Below the pieces are notes generated by a model, which saw nothing but the letters and a program-made list of their open reading frames with translations, made no database searches and had not been told where the DNA came from. Shown here piece by piece: positions 1 to 11,074 of a DNA stretch of 64,000 bases. Where the stretch lies: contig AP031356.1 of assembly GCA_037833965.1 (NCBI GenBank), positions 25,008,501 through 25,072,500 of the forward strand. Direction: 5' to 3'. The DNA comes from Marchantia polymorpha subsp. ruderalis (taxonomy: Eukaryota > Streptophyta > Marchantiopsida > Marchantiales > Marchantiaceae). The translations under genes and the position numbers were made by a program. Each line of letters begins with the position of its first letter. Positions within the stretch are counted from its first letter, which is position 1.

Positions 1-1060
1 TCGATCCTGAACCTTAATGTAGTAGGTGAAGCATACCAGCAATGCATGAGGAGCAAGCCGAAGTGTCTTCATGTTATGCAGTACCTCCTTGTACAAGGTG
101 GTAAATCTGCTTTTGCCACATGGAAATTAGTACCTTTCCCTTTCCAGCAGAGAACAAGCCCTACTACGACATAGAACTACAATCTGCCTAAAAGAAACAC
201 TTCGGGCAGACGAGGCAGGGCTTTCGTGACGAAATGCTTAAAAATTTCCCATTTTTAACGGTTCGATAGTCTAGGAAGACGTAGACTTCGGGGAAGATCT
301 CAAAAGTGAACCCATTGTGGGCATTTTCCTCCCATTTGTGTTCGTGATTAGAAATCTAATCTACAATAAGGTCTTTATGATATTCGAGTCCTGTTCTGAA
401 GATCAAATCTGATTCAATACGACGGTGAAGGACTCATGAAATGAAATAGGTCTTTATGTATGTCTGCCATATTTATATAGGCTCGAGTTCAGGCAGTTCG
501 TTGTCGCCTGCGTGATTGGGAAGTCATTCAAAGCCAGATTATACTGGTCATTCACAGAAACCAGTTCCAACCGCTCTTACTTCTGCATCGTGCATTGCAG
601 TACGGGCTGCAACTCCGATAAGGTACCTTTGATTGGCAAATTCATGAAAATACGAGTGATTCTGATGGAAGAAATTTCATAAGCTTCCGCAATTCTTCAT
701 GGGTAAGGTGTAACATAAATGGAGCGTCTTGCCTAATAAGTCTACTACTTTACACTCTCCCTAGGGCGAGGCACCCTCAATTAACACGATTGAAAAGGGT
801 CCAGCACTCCACCATCCCGTGGGTTTTGAGGTAGTTCAGACTACGATCAATGGTTTGGCATGCCACAGACAATCAATCTTGTCCGCTTAAGCGTCTAGGT
901 AGAAAGGGGAGGACTCTGAGAACATGTTAATTGAAATGAATAGATTCAATATACAACCTTCCTCTCTTCTAGACTGCTCATTACAATCTCAACTTTTGAA
1001 ATGTAGATGACTAGATCGAGGGGACTAAACTCCAGGGTAGGGGTTTCTCGGATTCGAGAT
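1..1060. other. Sequence downstream of the transporter gene
   Basis: No reading frame here is convincing. The part nearest 1060 should be the 3' UTR of the minus-strand transporter. The rest is mixed-composition spacer with no repeat, tRNA or protein match that I can support. Confidence 0.4.
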
Positions 1061-4000
1061 TCAAAGAATATCGTCCTCCAAGTCATCTCCGAGTTCAAAA
1101 ACAGCATTGCTTTCCGTAAGAGCCACGTATTTGTGGTTCCCAACACGGTTGCTTGATCCGTGTTCGCCTGAATCACCTTGAGCCAACTTTTGATATCTGG
1201 AAAAGTTCGTAATGTAGGATGTGAGAAATTACTTGCAATGGGGCTCTTGATCCAAGCACCTTCGTAATCAAAGAATTCTTAAAATAAAACATGTGAATAT
1301 AGGTCAGTAGAAGACAACTACAATAACAAGACACCAGAAGAACAAAAAGAACAAAAACAAAAGCACAATGGTAGAGAGGACACAGTACCTCAACCAGTTG
1401 AAGAGACTAACGCCTACAATAATGATGGTAAGACCAACTCCCTTCAATACTGTGAATTCTTCATGTAGGAATATCACTGCGACCTGAAATATGTCAAAAA
1501 GTAGTTAAGCATTCTTGCAAAGATTATCGAACTTTTTAAGGTGGTGTATATACAGCAGTCACACCGCATATTTCCATTTTCCATTCATTTCCAGAACAAA
1601 AAACGCCAATCCACTTGACTCTATTGGTGCTTACCAATACCATCACGACCTCCTTGAATACTCCGGCCACAGTAAACGCAACAGCACTAGTTTCAGAAAT
1701 CAACAGATACTCTGCCGAAACCTGAAAGAACATCAACAGTAAAACAATTTCCTGGTATGTTAACAACAAAATTCAGCCTTAACTTTGCAGACCTGGCAAT
1801 TCATGTAAACCAGTCCAAAAAATATATGAAGACAATCAGCACATACTGGAAACGTCGTGCTGGATTTCTGCAAGTAGAGTGCAATCAGTAAAGATTCTAC
1901 GTGTACTTACCATGCAAAATGCTAAGGCACCACCAAGTAACATAAGAGCACAACTTGACATCACGTGCCTTGGAGTATCAAAGTAATGGCTTTCTCCAAA
2001 CTTACTCCAAGGCTCTAGTATCAATGACAGTATCAAGGACAAAGCTGTCATAACTGGTGTCAGATAACTCATGACGGCAAACGGATTGTTTAGACCTGCA
2101 AAACGTAACAAAGACATTATCAGCACACAACATCCCAACTATACAGATCACAATGTTTTGGTCTGCGTATCCAATGAGAATATATAAATGTGAGCAACAT
2201 GTATGACATAGCTCTTCACCTCCAGACACCTTCTCAAATCATACGACTATATTAGGTGACGTTAAACATGACTAAATTCACAAACCCCAAATATATATAG
2301 AAGTCTCATGTTTCAGTGTCATACAACAGAGACAAGACAAGAGGTATTACCGTATTCTTCTTTCTGTAGACAACTCAATATTTCATTTTTCCGCATCCAA
2401 GACGTACCCACAGCACAATCAAAAGTCCAATAACATACATCGGTTAGTCCAAGGCTTGTTTCCATAAACAGGGCTGAAAGGACGAACCGCAAAAGATAAT
2501 CCAGGGAGGCCAGGTGCAAAACATGAATGCCAAATTCAGTCATTACCTGAAGCAAGAGCTGCGTAACCGTCCAGCGGAATCCCGTCATGATAGAAGCCGC
2601 CATGACAAATATGAAGCCCACAACATTCAACTGCGTTTCTTTAACGACTGCAACCCTACCAGGATGTGTGCGTCAGTGGAAGGAAAGGTCTTCGACACTC
2701 CGACTTTCTAGTAACTTGCGAGGAATATCACCTTGACACCGAAATTCAAACAACATAATCGAATGTTCAGCTGTCCTCACCAAAAAAGACTTACATTTCT
2801 CCGACGAATTTATGATCCAATTCTCTGATTAGAAAATAAACGCAGTTCTGTGGCGGTTTCAAACTTGACTGCTAAGAAAGGAGTGCAGAAATATACCAGT
2901 CAGCATGACTCCAGATGCTATGATCAACATGACTCCCAGCAACTTGTAGCTAGGTACCTCCAGCCTGTAATGTGGTTCCATTATTAAATAAACACACCAA
3001 AATTGATTGATACAAGAGCCACTATCTTACCCAGAATATTTGCAAATCCAGAGTATGAAACACGAAACAAATGTCCAAGCTAAAGCGACCAGAATAATTT
3101 GACTTTATAGACAACAAGCATGTCGATTTTACTTAAAATCAGAACTTATTGTCACTTAATGACAGGATTCACCAACATACATACTCACTTGAATGCGAAC
3201 GCGAAAAGGAGCAGGAAAACTGGGGCACCCGACTTGCACTGCACCGAATGGTACCAGTTTGCTAATTAGCCGTAACCAACTTAATACTAAAAGCATCTAG
3301 CAGAAGAGTTAGTTCTAACACCTTTGACACAAGTATAGAAATTAGGAAAGTGAGAAACTTTTACGTCACTATTCGCTAGATGCAAAATGTATCCATTTAC
3401 ATATTGGATGTCTGTAGCACAATCTTTCAGCTCCATAAATACGGTCGATTCTTGCAAAAACGCAAGGATAGATAGTACTATGTGCAAAACAAATTTTGTT
3501 CACGGACTCACCATCGTTTCGAAGGTAACTGATATGAACACTAGAGACATATTGGTGAGGTTGATATCAAGGGCTGTGGCTACGGCTGTGGGTACCACTG
3601 TTACCAACAAAAAAATGTAGAAAAAAAACATCAATACACACATAACACAGAGAAAGAAATGGTAGTTTGGATTCAAGATGCAAAAGGTGTTGATAACTGA
3701 AGTGCAATGACCATTCCAATTCTTAGGCTCACATTACCGCGCAAAAAGTAGTCCTTCCATGACATGTTGAATGTAGGGAGCAACGAAGGTTTGATAAACC
3801 GAATGATGACGGTTGAAATAACAGCTTGCATCAAAAAATGAATGGTGTTCATTAAAAGTGGAGCTGGAAAATGCCCCTTGTCGATTCCCAGTAGTAACTT
3901 GTTATACCTGTAAACAGATGAAAAAGCCATATTCAGAACACAGTCTGCCACAGTTGCGAGACCTAGAACTCAAAATGTCGAAGTGTTGAGAGAGAGAGAG

Positions 4001-4817
4001 AGAGTACTCACAATGTCAAAAAAGTGCTAAATATGTACCACACAAGTATAAGAATCAACGTTTTCAAGATGAACGATGTCAAGGATCTGCTGGCAGGTGA
4101 TACGTTTTCTTCCACTGGCGAAATCTCGTCATCGTAGTACTTATGAGCTTGTGAATCTGTTAAAGGATCAACTTTGCTTCTTAAAGGAATGTCCTCTAGC
4201 GAACCGTTCTCCCTGTGATCTTTAATCAAATCGTCGGCTGCAGTCATCACTTGCATCCGTCTTTCAGCTTCTGCTCTTCGATTGAGTAGATCCTCAAAAT
4301 TGTCCCGGGAAGGCAGCTCTATTGGCGAACCAAATCCGTTGGCTGCTACCTCTGGTGAAAACACACTGCTCCTGTCGGACTCCTCTTCTTCTTGACCGGA
4401 ATCGGCTGAGAGTTCTTGCAGATCTAATGGATACAAAGGAGTATTGCCAGCTATGGACTCAAGATATAGAGCCTTTCTGCGTTGCTCTTCTTCTTTGGGA
4501 GAGGTCACCATAATTTTCAGGGCCTTTCCTCCTCTCTTTGTACGCAGAGTGCCCTCTTTCTTGCTTTTACTTCTTGCTAGACCGCTTGAACCCTCGCTAC
4601 TGGAGTTAGCTCCTGGAGATGCTCCAGGCGATCCTCCGCTAGATAAAGATACTTCTTCCAGATCGAGCTGATGAGAATACCTGTTCTCCAGCCCTGCATA
4701 AGATCGGGACCTGTGGTTTGTTTCATCCATACTGTCGCCTGATTTACTCAAAAAGTTCACAAATTGCTCAGAACCAGAGATGCTCCCTCGTAATTCGATG
4801 AAGCCATCCGGCTCCAT
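1061..4817 (-). CDS. Sugar-phosphate/nucleotide-sugar translocator family protein, 11 exons
   Basis: Multi-pass transporter of the plant TPT/DUF250 (EamA-like) family, closest in my memory to Arabidopsis At1g06470; the substrate cannot be told from sequence. Exons: 4012-4817, 3738-3907, 3512-3597, 3189-3238, 2897-2964, 2547-2647, 2351-2363, 1911-2095, 1635-1721, 1389-1483, 1061-1196. All junctions are GT-AG and phase-consistent, giving 598 residues. Residues 1-245 are hydrophilic and rich in Ser, Glu and Arg. Hydrophobic segments begin at ILVWYIFSTFLTL (about residue 257) and alternate to about residue 550, consistent with around ten membrane spans. Family-typical stretches include PAPLLMNTIHF, ALDINLTNMSLVFISVTF, GFIFVMAASIMTGFRW and LGGALAFCM. 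The tail is short and acidic. The start ATG at 4817 opens a long uninterrupted first exon. Oddities are the 13-nt exon 7 and the long N-terminal extension. Confidence 0.9.
2351..2363 (-). other. 13-nt micro-exon of the transporter gene
   Basis: Exon 7 of the transporter. It is preceded by a CTACAG acceptor and followed by a GTAATA donor on the minus strand. It encodes KEEY plus the first base of a Gly codon. Its 13 nt are required to keep frame between exon 6 (ends phase 0) and exon 8 (needs one preceding base), and its residues fill the expected 'Q-K-E-x-x-G-L-x-N-P-F' stretch of the family. Confidence 0.85.
3988..4004. repeat. (GA)n microsatellite in transporter intron 1
   Basis: Uninterrupted GA dinucleotides lie just inside the intron next to the exon 1 donor. 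On the transcript this is a CT tract a few bases after the GTGAGT donor. Confidence 0.9.
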
Positions 4818-7800
4818 CGCGAGTCATATAACCAGTCCGGTGGAATAGACAGATTATCACTAGGCCTACATCCTCCACAATTCAGCACAACTCCGGTATG
4901 GAGAGTGTAAAAGTCAAAGATTTAAGATCAAAAGCCGCCAAAACACAAGCACCTGAAAACTGTCTTCACGCCGCAAACGCATCAAGGATGCAGAGCTGAA
5001 TCAGCCCGAATACGAGACAGGATATTTCCTCACATAACACAACTCCACCTCTTTCTCAATACACTGATCTAAAATCGACAATGCACTTCAGAGCTGCAAA
5101 CGGAGTCCCCAGCGTACAGGTCATATTGCGCGATATGCTCATTGGCTGGTCTCCTCCTTCATCAAATCATTTCCAGCGAGATTGCCTGCTGTCCCTGACA
5201 CATGAATAGCCTCTACCACCGTCACTACGGAAGAATCAGTCCATCCCTACCTTGAATCGGCGGCTGGCTGTAAGAACTTCGACGAGCTCTCCATCACTCA
5301 GACGAACATACTAATCTGCTCCAACATCGTAGACACATCCAGAACTCAACGCGCGTGATGGAAGCACCAACGATCCAGTTCAAGTGCCACTTTCGAGCTG
5401 CCTCCGCAAGCAGCCCAAACAAAGGGGCAGAAAGGGTCCACTAGGTCCGACTCTCGAGCCTCACCTCGCGTCCACTAAACTGACACCATCATCCATCACC
5501 AATTGCAGCAACAAGGGCGGCCACGAGAGCAACCGACACAAACAGAGAGAGCGAGCGAGAACGAGCCAAGGCTTTCCCTGGGTGCGAAGAGCCTGTCACC
5601 CTTGCATCCCCCGCCCGCTATTGCTCAGACAGCGTAGGCAGGACGGGTGAGAAAACGTCGGAGACTCGGGCCCCATGACCATGACGGGATCTGCGAATGA
5701 AGCTTCCCACGACAGCCTGCGATCCGATTCAGTGGGGCGCGCCACTGAAAGGGGGCCGATTCCATTACTTTGCTATTTCTTGAGCTCTCGAGGCCAAATG
5801 TTTCCAATTTGTGGTCCCTTTGTCTTTTCCCGTCAAAGGTTGACTTCTTGTGTCCGCGACTCGACAGTCCGGCCTGACCCAGTCACATGGTGAAACGACC
5901 TAAAGTTCCCGGTGAATCGTGAAAGAATTTACTTCTCTGGTGACTGTGGAGCGGTCTATTATTGCGATTAGCAGAGGAGGAAGGGTTTAATATAAGCAAA
6001 AATACGTCCACCTACCAACCCTTCAATTGTTGCCCTGCACCTTTGCTAACCTGCACATGACGAAGACTGCGACTCTTTTGCCCTCCTCTCTCTACTTTAT
6101 GATTTCTTGTGGAGTTGTGGGCATCATTCTTGCTTTATAGCAAGTCATGTGTGAGGTATGGTGCTCATTCTTCTAGTTAAATACTTATTACTGCTTGAGT
6201 TATGAGGTGCTTCTAGGTTTATATGGCGAGAATCATTTTCAATTTATTGACGTTTCCGTGCATACATTTTATCTCTACAATTAAGATATTGAGGTATTTC
6301 AATACAATTATGTTGCTTATGTTTGACATGCCATAATGAGCACAATCATATTCGTTTCATGTCACGTAAAACGTAACGGCTGCACAGCTACAATAATTAT
6401 AATTATTCTGAAAACCATTTCACACAATATTGCACAGACAGATATTATTCAAGATAATCTGATCAGTAATGAAATGGAAAATCTAACATAGTAAAGACTG
6501 TAAGTTATAGTAAAAAATGTACCGTTTTCCGTGAGGTAGTTAAATGCATTTCAACTGTGTGCTACTGTATTTTCATTTAAATTCAAACACACACTTGTGT
6601 AAGTATGTATACATCCATAATTTTATGTACAGTAACCGATTTGCAGCTCCCAGAACTATTTGCTTCCCTGACAGTCTCATGTATCTACTTAATATTAGAG
6701 TATACAAGACACACTTGTCATAAACATATGAAAGTTTCTTAGCCCACCAAAGATGTATTCACTCCATGAATTGAATTGTTCCACCAAATCTTGCCAAAAT
6801 GCACTTGTGTCACCTATTAACTAATGTAATATTTGTGTTAGCTGGAAAAATAATAAAAAATGGAAAATATCAAGGAATGAATTATCTGGGAAATAATTAT
6901 AACACATTTTCGCTTGCTTGCGTATCAAACAATTGCCCTTTATATCTACAGTACCTGTAAATCTGCTATTTAGATTATGTAAAAGTTATAAGATTTTCTG
7001 TCTTATCCTGTCCCTTTGATATGTATCTTGTATTCTTTGTTGTCGAGAGCTTTGCATCTTTTGGCTCTACCTCAAAAGATTTCATACAAAACAAATGATA
7101 TATCGATATGTGATAAAAACCTATTATCATCACATCGATGAGCATATATATTTGAGTAATGTATTCAGAAATTGACTTATACTTAAATTATAATATTCAA
7201 CTTTACGTACAAATGAATTTTAAGATTATCAAATTTTTTTTATCATGTGCTATATCAAATATATTCTTCAAAATTTTTTTATAACGCTAATTTTTAAAAT
7301 TTTTCTCATTTTAGTTATAATAAAGATATGAACATGTAGTTTTTCTATATATATATATATATATATATTTATCAATTCCAAAATTATATGACTATGTTTT
7401 TCTATCGCATGTTACTTAAATTATGTAATCTATTTAGATTACCAAGTAAAGTAAAAATTAATAGTCATGTCATTTCTGTTGAATTATTTACAATTATTAA
7501 TTTGAAAAAATTTAGAAAATTTATTTACAAGCACCACGCAAACTTGATTTTTTGGTTCAAATCTATTGTATGATATAAATTTGTTGAATATCGAGAGACT
7601 TATAATAATTGTATATATCTGTTTATTATTTATTTTAGATTATCTAGCAAATGATGTAACATGACAATATCCACAATTCTACATAAAAATATTGTCAGAT
7701 GTGAGAGTAAAACATTAGTATTGACATATTATGTTTAAAATTTTGGATTGTTTTTAATGTATTTCTTTAATTTTATTGTGATGCATGTATCGTCTGTTGT

Positions 7801-8054
7801 AAAATAATTAAATATCAGAAATTATTCTCCATCTTTATTTTGTGCATTCTTGTTTCATCTGATATGTATATCAATTGCAGGTGTATGCAAATCTATGATA
7901 ATCATCTGTAATTTTTGCTATAATAATTTCTTTATACAAATATCGTCTTCACTTTTTGCATAAATTCAATGAAGGATTCAAACATGTAATGGTAAGGTGA
8001 TTGTTTAGCTTATTACTTTTATACAATATGAATAAATCTATATTTTGCACATAG
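4818..8054. other. Transporter 5' flank, then AT-rich spacer
   Basis: From 4818 to about 5900 the DNA is of moderate GC and probably holds the transporter promoter and 5' UTR; short open frames there look fortuitous. From about 5950 the sequence becomes strongly AT-rich with no coding signal and includes a (TA)n tract at 7346-7368. Confidence 0.5.
7346..7368. repeat. (TA)n microsatellite
   Basis: About 23 bases of alternating T and A in AT-rich spacer. Confidence 0.85.
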
Positions 8055-8208
8055 CATGAGGTTATGTACGGGCTAAGCGGAGACTCTTTCGGTCCTTGTC
8101 AGCCCACAACTAACCATTTAGCAACTGACCTCTGCAAGTGGCGAAGCTCATGAGCGGAACTATTTCTCTGATAGTCCTGTGGCTCCGGAAAGTAAAAGAC
8201 TTGTCGTA

Positions 8209-8283
8209 GGGGGAGTAGTTAAAGATGACAGACTGTATGCATGCTGAAGGTATATTACGTAGGATCAAATCCTGCCCCTCCCA
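8209..8283 (+). pseudogene. trnY: Degraded mitochondrial tRNA-Tyr (GUA) copy, likely NUMT
   Basis: About 75 bases align along their length with plant mitochondrial trnY-GUA as I remember it: a GGGGGAG acceptor start, the anticodon segment GACAGACTGTA (GTA at 8235-8237), the variable-region/T-arm segment ACGTAGGATCAAATCCTGCC and a CCCCTCCCA end. The D-arm is shortened by several bases. The 3' half of the anticodon stem no longer pairs with the 5' half, and the T-loop GTTCGAA is changed to GATCAAA, so it cannot be a working tRNA. The flank from about 8060 is clearly more GC-rich than the spacer on either side and probably belongs to the same insertion. Confidence 0.7.
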
Positions 8284-8290
8284 AAATAAC

Positions 8291-11074
8291 ATATTATGAG
8301 CGGAATTTTCTCAATTATGATGTGACTGATGAATTCCTCTCATATAATGATAAATTTTATGTTTGAAGAATATATTACTAATTATTGTATATCTCTTCGA
8401 GAACTTTAGATTTAATCATATTGGATGTTGATGGATCAAAATTTAAAAGATTCATGAATTCAATGCTTGATATGCATTTTATGACTTAAAATATCTATTT
8501 TAATCCGAATAGTTCTTATATTGAACTGATTATATTTCTTAACTGAATTTTAGTATTTGATAAACATATGAAATTATAATATATAATTATGAAATCTACG
8601 TTTTATAAATAAAAAATTCCAGGTCAATTCTTTTTTATGTTCGTGTATGCTACATGTTCAATGGAAGTTTTTTACTCAGATTGTAATATTAAATTATATA
8701 TTCAAAGAAGCATATGGAAAAAAATGAATGAAATGAATTTGTCATATGAATATCATATCATATTATTCGACAGGTAGACATATTAACTTGTTGTTTGAGA
8801 CGCACATCTTAATCTGTAAAATATCCCAGGCTTAAACAAGAAAGAATCTGAATATAAAAACTAAGAGTAAAGATTGTGATTATACATACTTATTGGTAAT
8901 TCCGAATAAACGTTCGTACCAGACCACAACATTGTGTTGTGACAGCCAAAATAGTATCTTCTTCTAGTAAGAATGATGTCATAATATTTTATTGGGGAGA
9001 TTTGCAAAAAGAGAAATGCTAGCTCGAATTTCGAAGCAAAGGACAAGGTTTTGCCATAGGGCTCATGCCCAAAATGTAATATATTAGCATTGAAAGGCGA
9101 AAAAAATATTGTTGATAAAACATCACAGGATTATTTTAAACTTGAAGAAACGGATGCTGACGTCCAAGGTGCAGCACTTGTCGCCTTGAAGGGAATCTTC
9201 TGCTCATACGCCGTGCAAACTACTGCTGAATCAGTGCTATTGTGTTTTTTCAACATAACCCAATAGTTGATGCAGCGGACTGGGAGTTGGTCTGGTCAAT
9301 AACCGCACGACTCCACTTCAGTCACAGTGTGCAGAACAGAAATGATGTCAGAGCTGAAGGGGCATCACTCAGGCTAAAGCACAGTGTCGAATAGGGACAA
9401 CGAAGAAGCCAGCAAATACAACAGAAATGTCCACTATTGAGCATACATATATTTTCTGGAGCAGAGACGTTTCAACAGATCTGAGTTTCCAAAACATTCC
9501 TGAGTTTCCAAAACATTCCTGCCGGCGAAGCATGTGAGCTACTCGGAGACCATTTTAAGCAGCTATCCCTGAAGTGCCAACTAAAATTTTCACTTACTGG
9601 AATTCTTTCCCGATGTCCTCTTAAAAGGTCTAGGATCAAATTTATTCTTGCCTTCTGGTACGCTCAACCTCGTCCCGCGGTTACAAAGGTACCATGACGG
9701 GCACGAAATGGATTACGCAGGTGTTTTGAGGGCAAATTTGGGTGTGCAACGTGAACACGTTTGTGTTGTGAGACTTTTACTTTTTCTTGCCACGGACACC
9801 CACCGTTTGACGAGGTAGTAGCGGAGTGCCCTTGCCGCTGCGCCGCGAGTCGACCTCACTTTGTCGACAACTTCACCTTGATTACACTGAATTCATTTTT
9901 ACCATTCCTAAACAATGTTTGGCAAGAGACAAGTGTGTCCTTACAGGTCTCGGCTGTTGTCTATCTGTCACCCTTATGAGACCTTCACGCCTTCTAGGGA
10001 GACAGTGATCTCGACTAGGGGTCAAGGTTGTGCACTTTGTTCTCTCTAGTAACACCTCTCGACCACTCTCTGGAAAGCCTGATAATAACGCCTTTTCTCT
10101 CTTGTGATTGATGAGAGAAGCTATCGAGCATGATTTGCACTGAGAGAAGAGAGCGAAGGATAATACAAGGAAGAGACGGGCAAAGAGTTCAAGGTTTCGC
10201 TCCACTCAAATGTGCAAATCTGCGACCTATGCAACATGCGTAATCCATTGAAAGTTCATCTAAGTGAAGAGCAAGGACAGGTGATCCAGATGGAAGCGCA
10301 AAGAGGGGAGAAGAAGACTGACGAGGACCAGTCTAATAGATGAAAATGAATCCCGTCGGATCCACTGATTCTGGTTCACGGCTTTGAGAGCTTCAAACGG
10401 AAGCCTTTCAATATGACTCCAGGAGCAACTAAGAAGATTAGACTGAGATTGGTTTGAGCAAAATTGCTCAACTTTACGAGGACAATATGAGTACTTGTAT
10501 ACTTATCCAGTACACCAGTCACAGAAGGGAGAGACTCCAGTCTAGAGCCTTGGATTACTGATATGGACAATCAGAGCCATGATAACTCACTTTCTCCAGA
10601 AGGGAAGAAAAGTAAAAAACAGAAGGATTGGAAACACTTTCATTCCTTCGGGCAGGATTGGCTGCCTTCTTAGACTCACAAGCTTCTTCAAGAACTCGAT
10701 GCGTCTCATGAACATAACTGCAGCACCAGCTTATTAGTACATCCAACTCAACAGAACAAAAATGGTCTCAAAGTAAAGGCAATTCAAGTCGGATATGTAG
10801 ATTTCTGCTTTGCAAACTTCTATCATGGTACAGCTACATTTGATGTAGGGTTAAACGTCAGTCCTCAGGTAGTTAAACCTTGAAAATTGATGGGCTGTAG
10901 GTACGCTGTTGGCTCTTGAATAGAGCCCATCTAATTAAAAAACGGAGCACTATCATCGAAATGCCTGCTTCCTCACGTATGGAACTCCTAAATAGCTCCA
11001 CAGCAATTCTTCTTATACAAAAGGCAGCTCAAGCAATAAGATACAAATGAAGGAAGGGTTTCAGAACGAGCTGC
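8291..11074. other. Spacer and probable PPR 3' UTR
   Basis: AT-rich to about 9100, then mixed composition. It contains a 19-bp exact tandem duplication at 9481-9518. A 107-codon minus-strand frame at 9882-10205 begins with a hydrophobic, signal-peptide-like stretch (LFLVLSFALFSQC) but continues as non-descript sequence; I leave it uncalled. The last few hundred bases before 11075 should be the PPR 3' UTR. Confidence 0.4.
9481..9518. repeat. 19-bp tandem duplication
   Basis: Two exact head-to-tail copies of a 19-mer beginning CTGAGTTTCC. It is short and probably a replication slippage event. Confidence 0.9.

Noticed and set aside
946-1176. 76-codon minus-strand frame at the transporter 3' end
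   Set aside because: It overlaps the true last exon (1061-1196) in a different frame.
9882-10205. 107-codon minus-strand frame with a signal-peptide-like start
   Set aside because: Only the first 25 residues look like anything; the rest lacks Cys pattern or domain, and there is no splice or transcript support.
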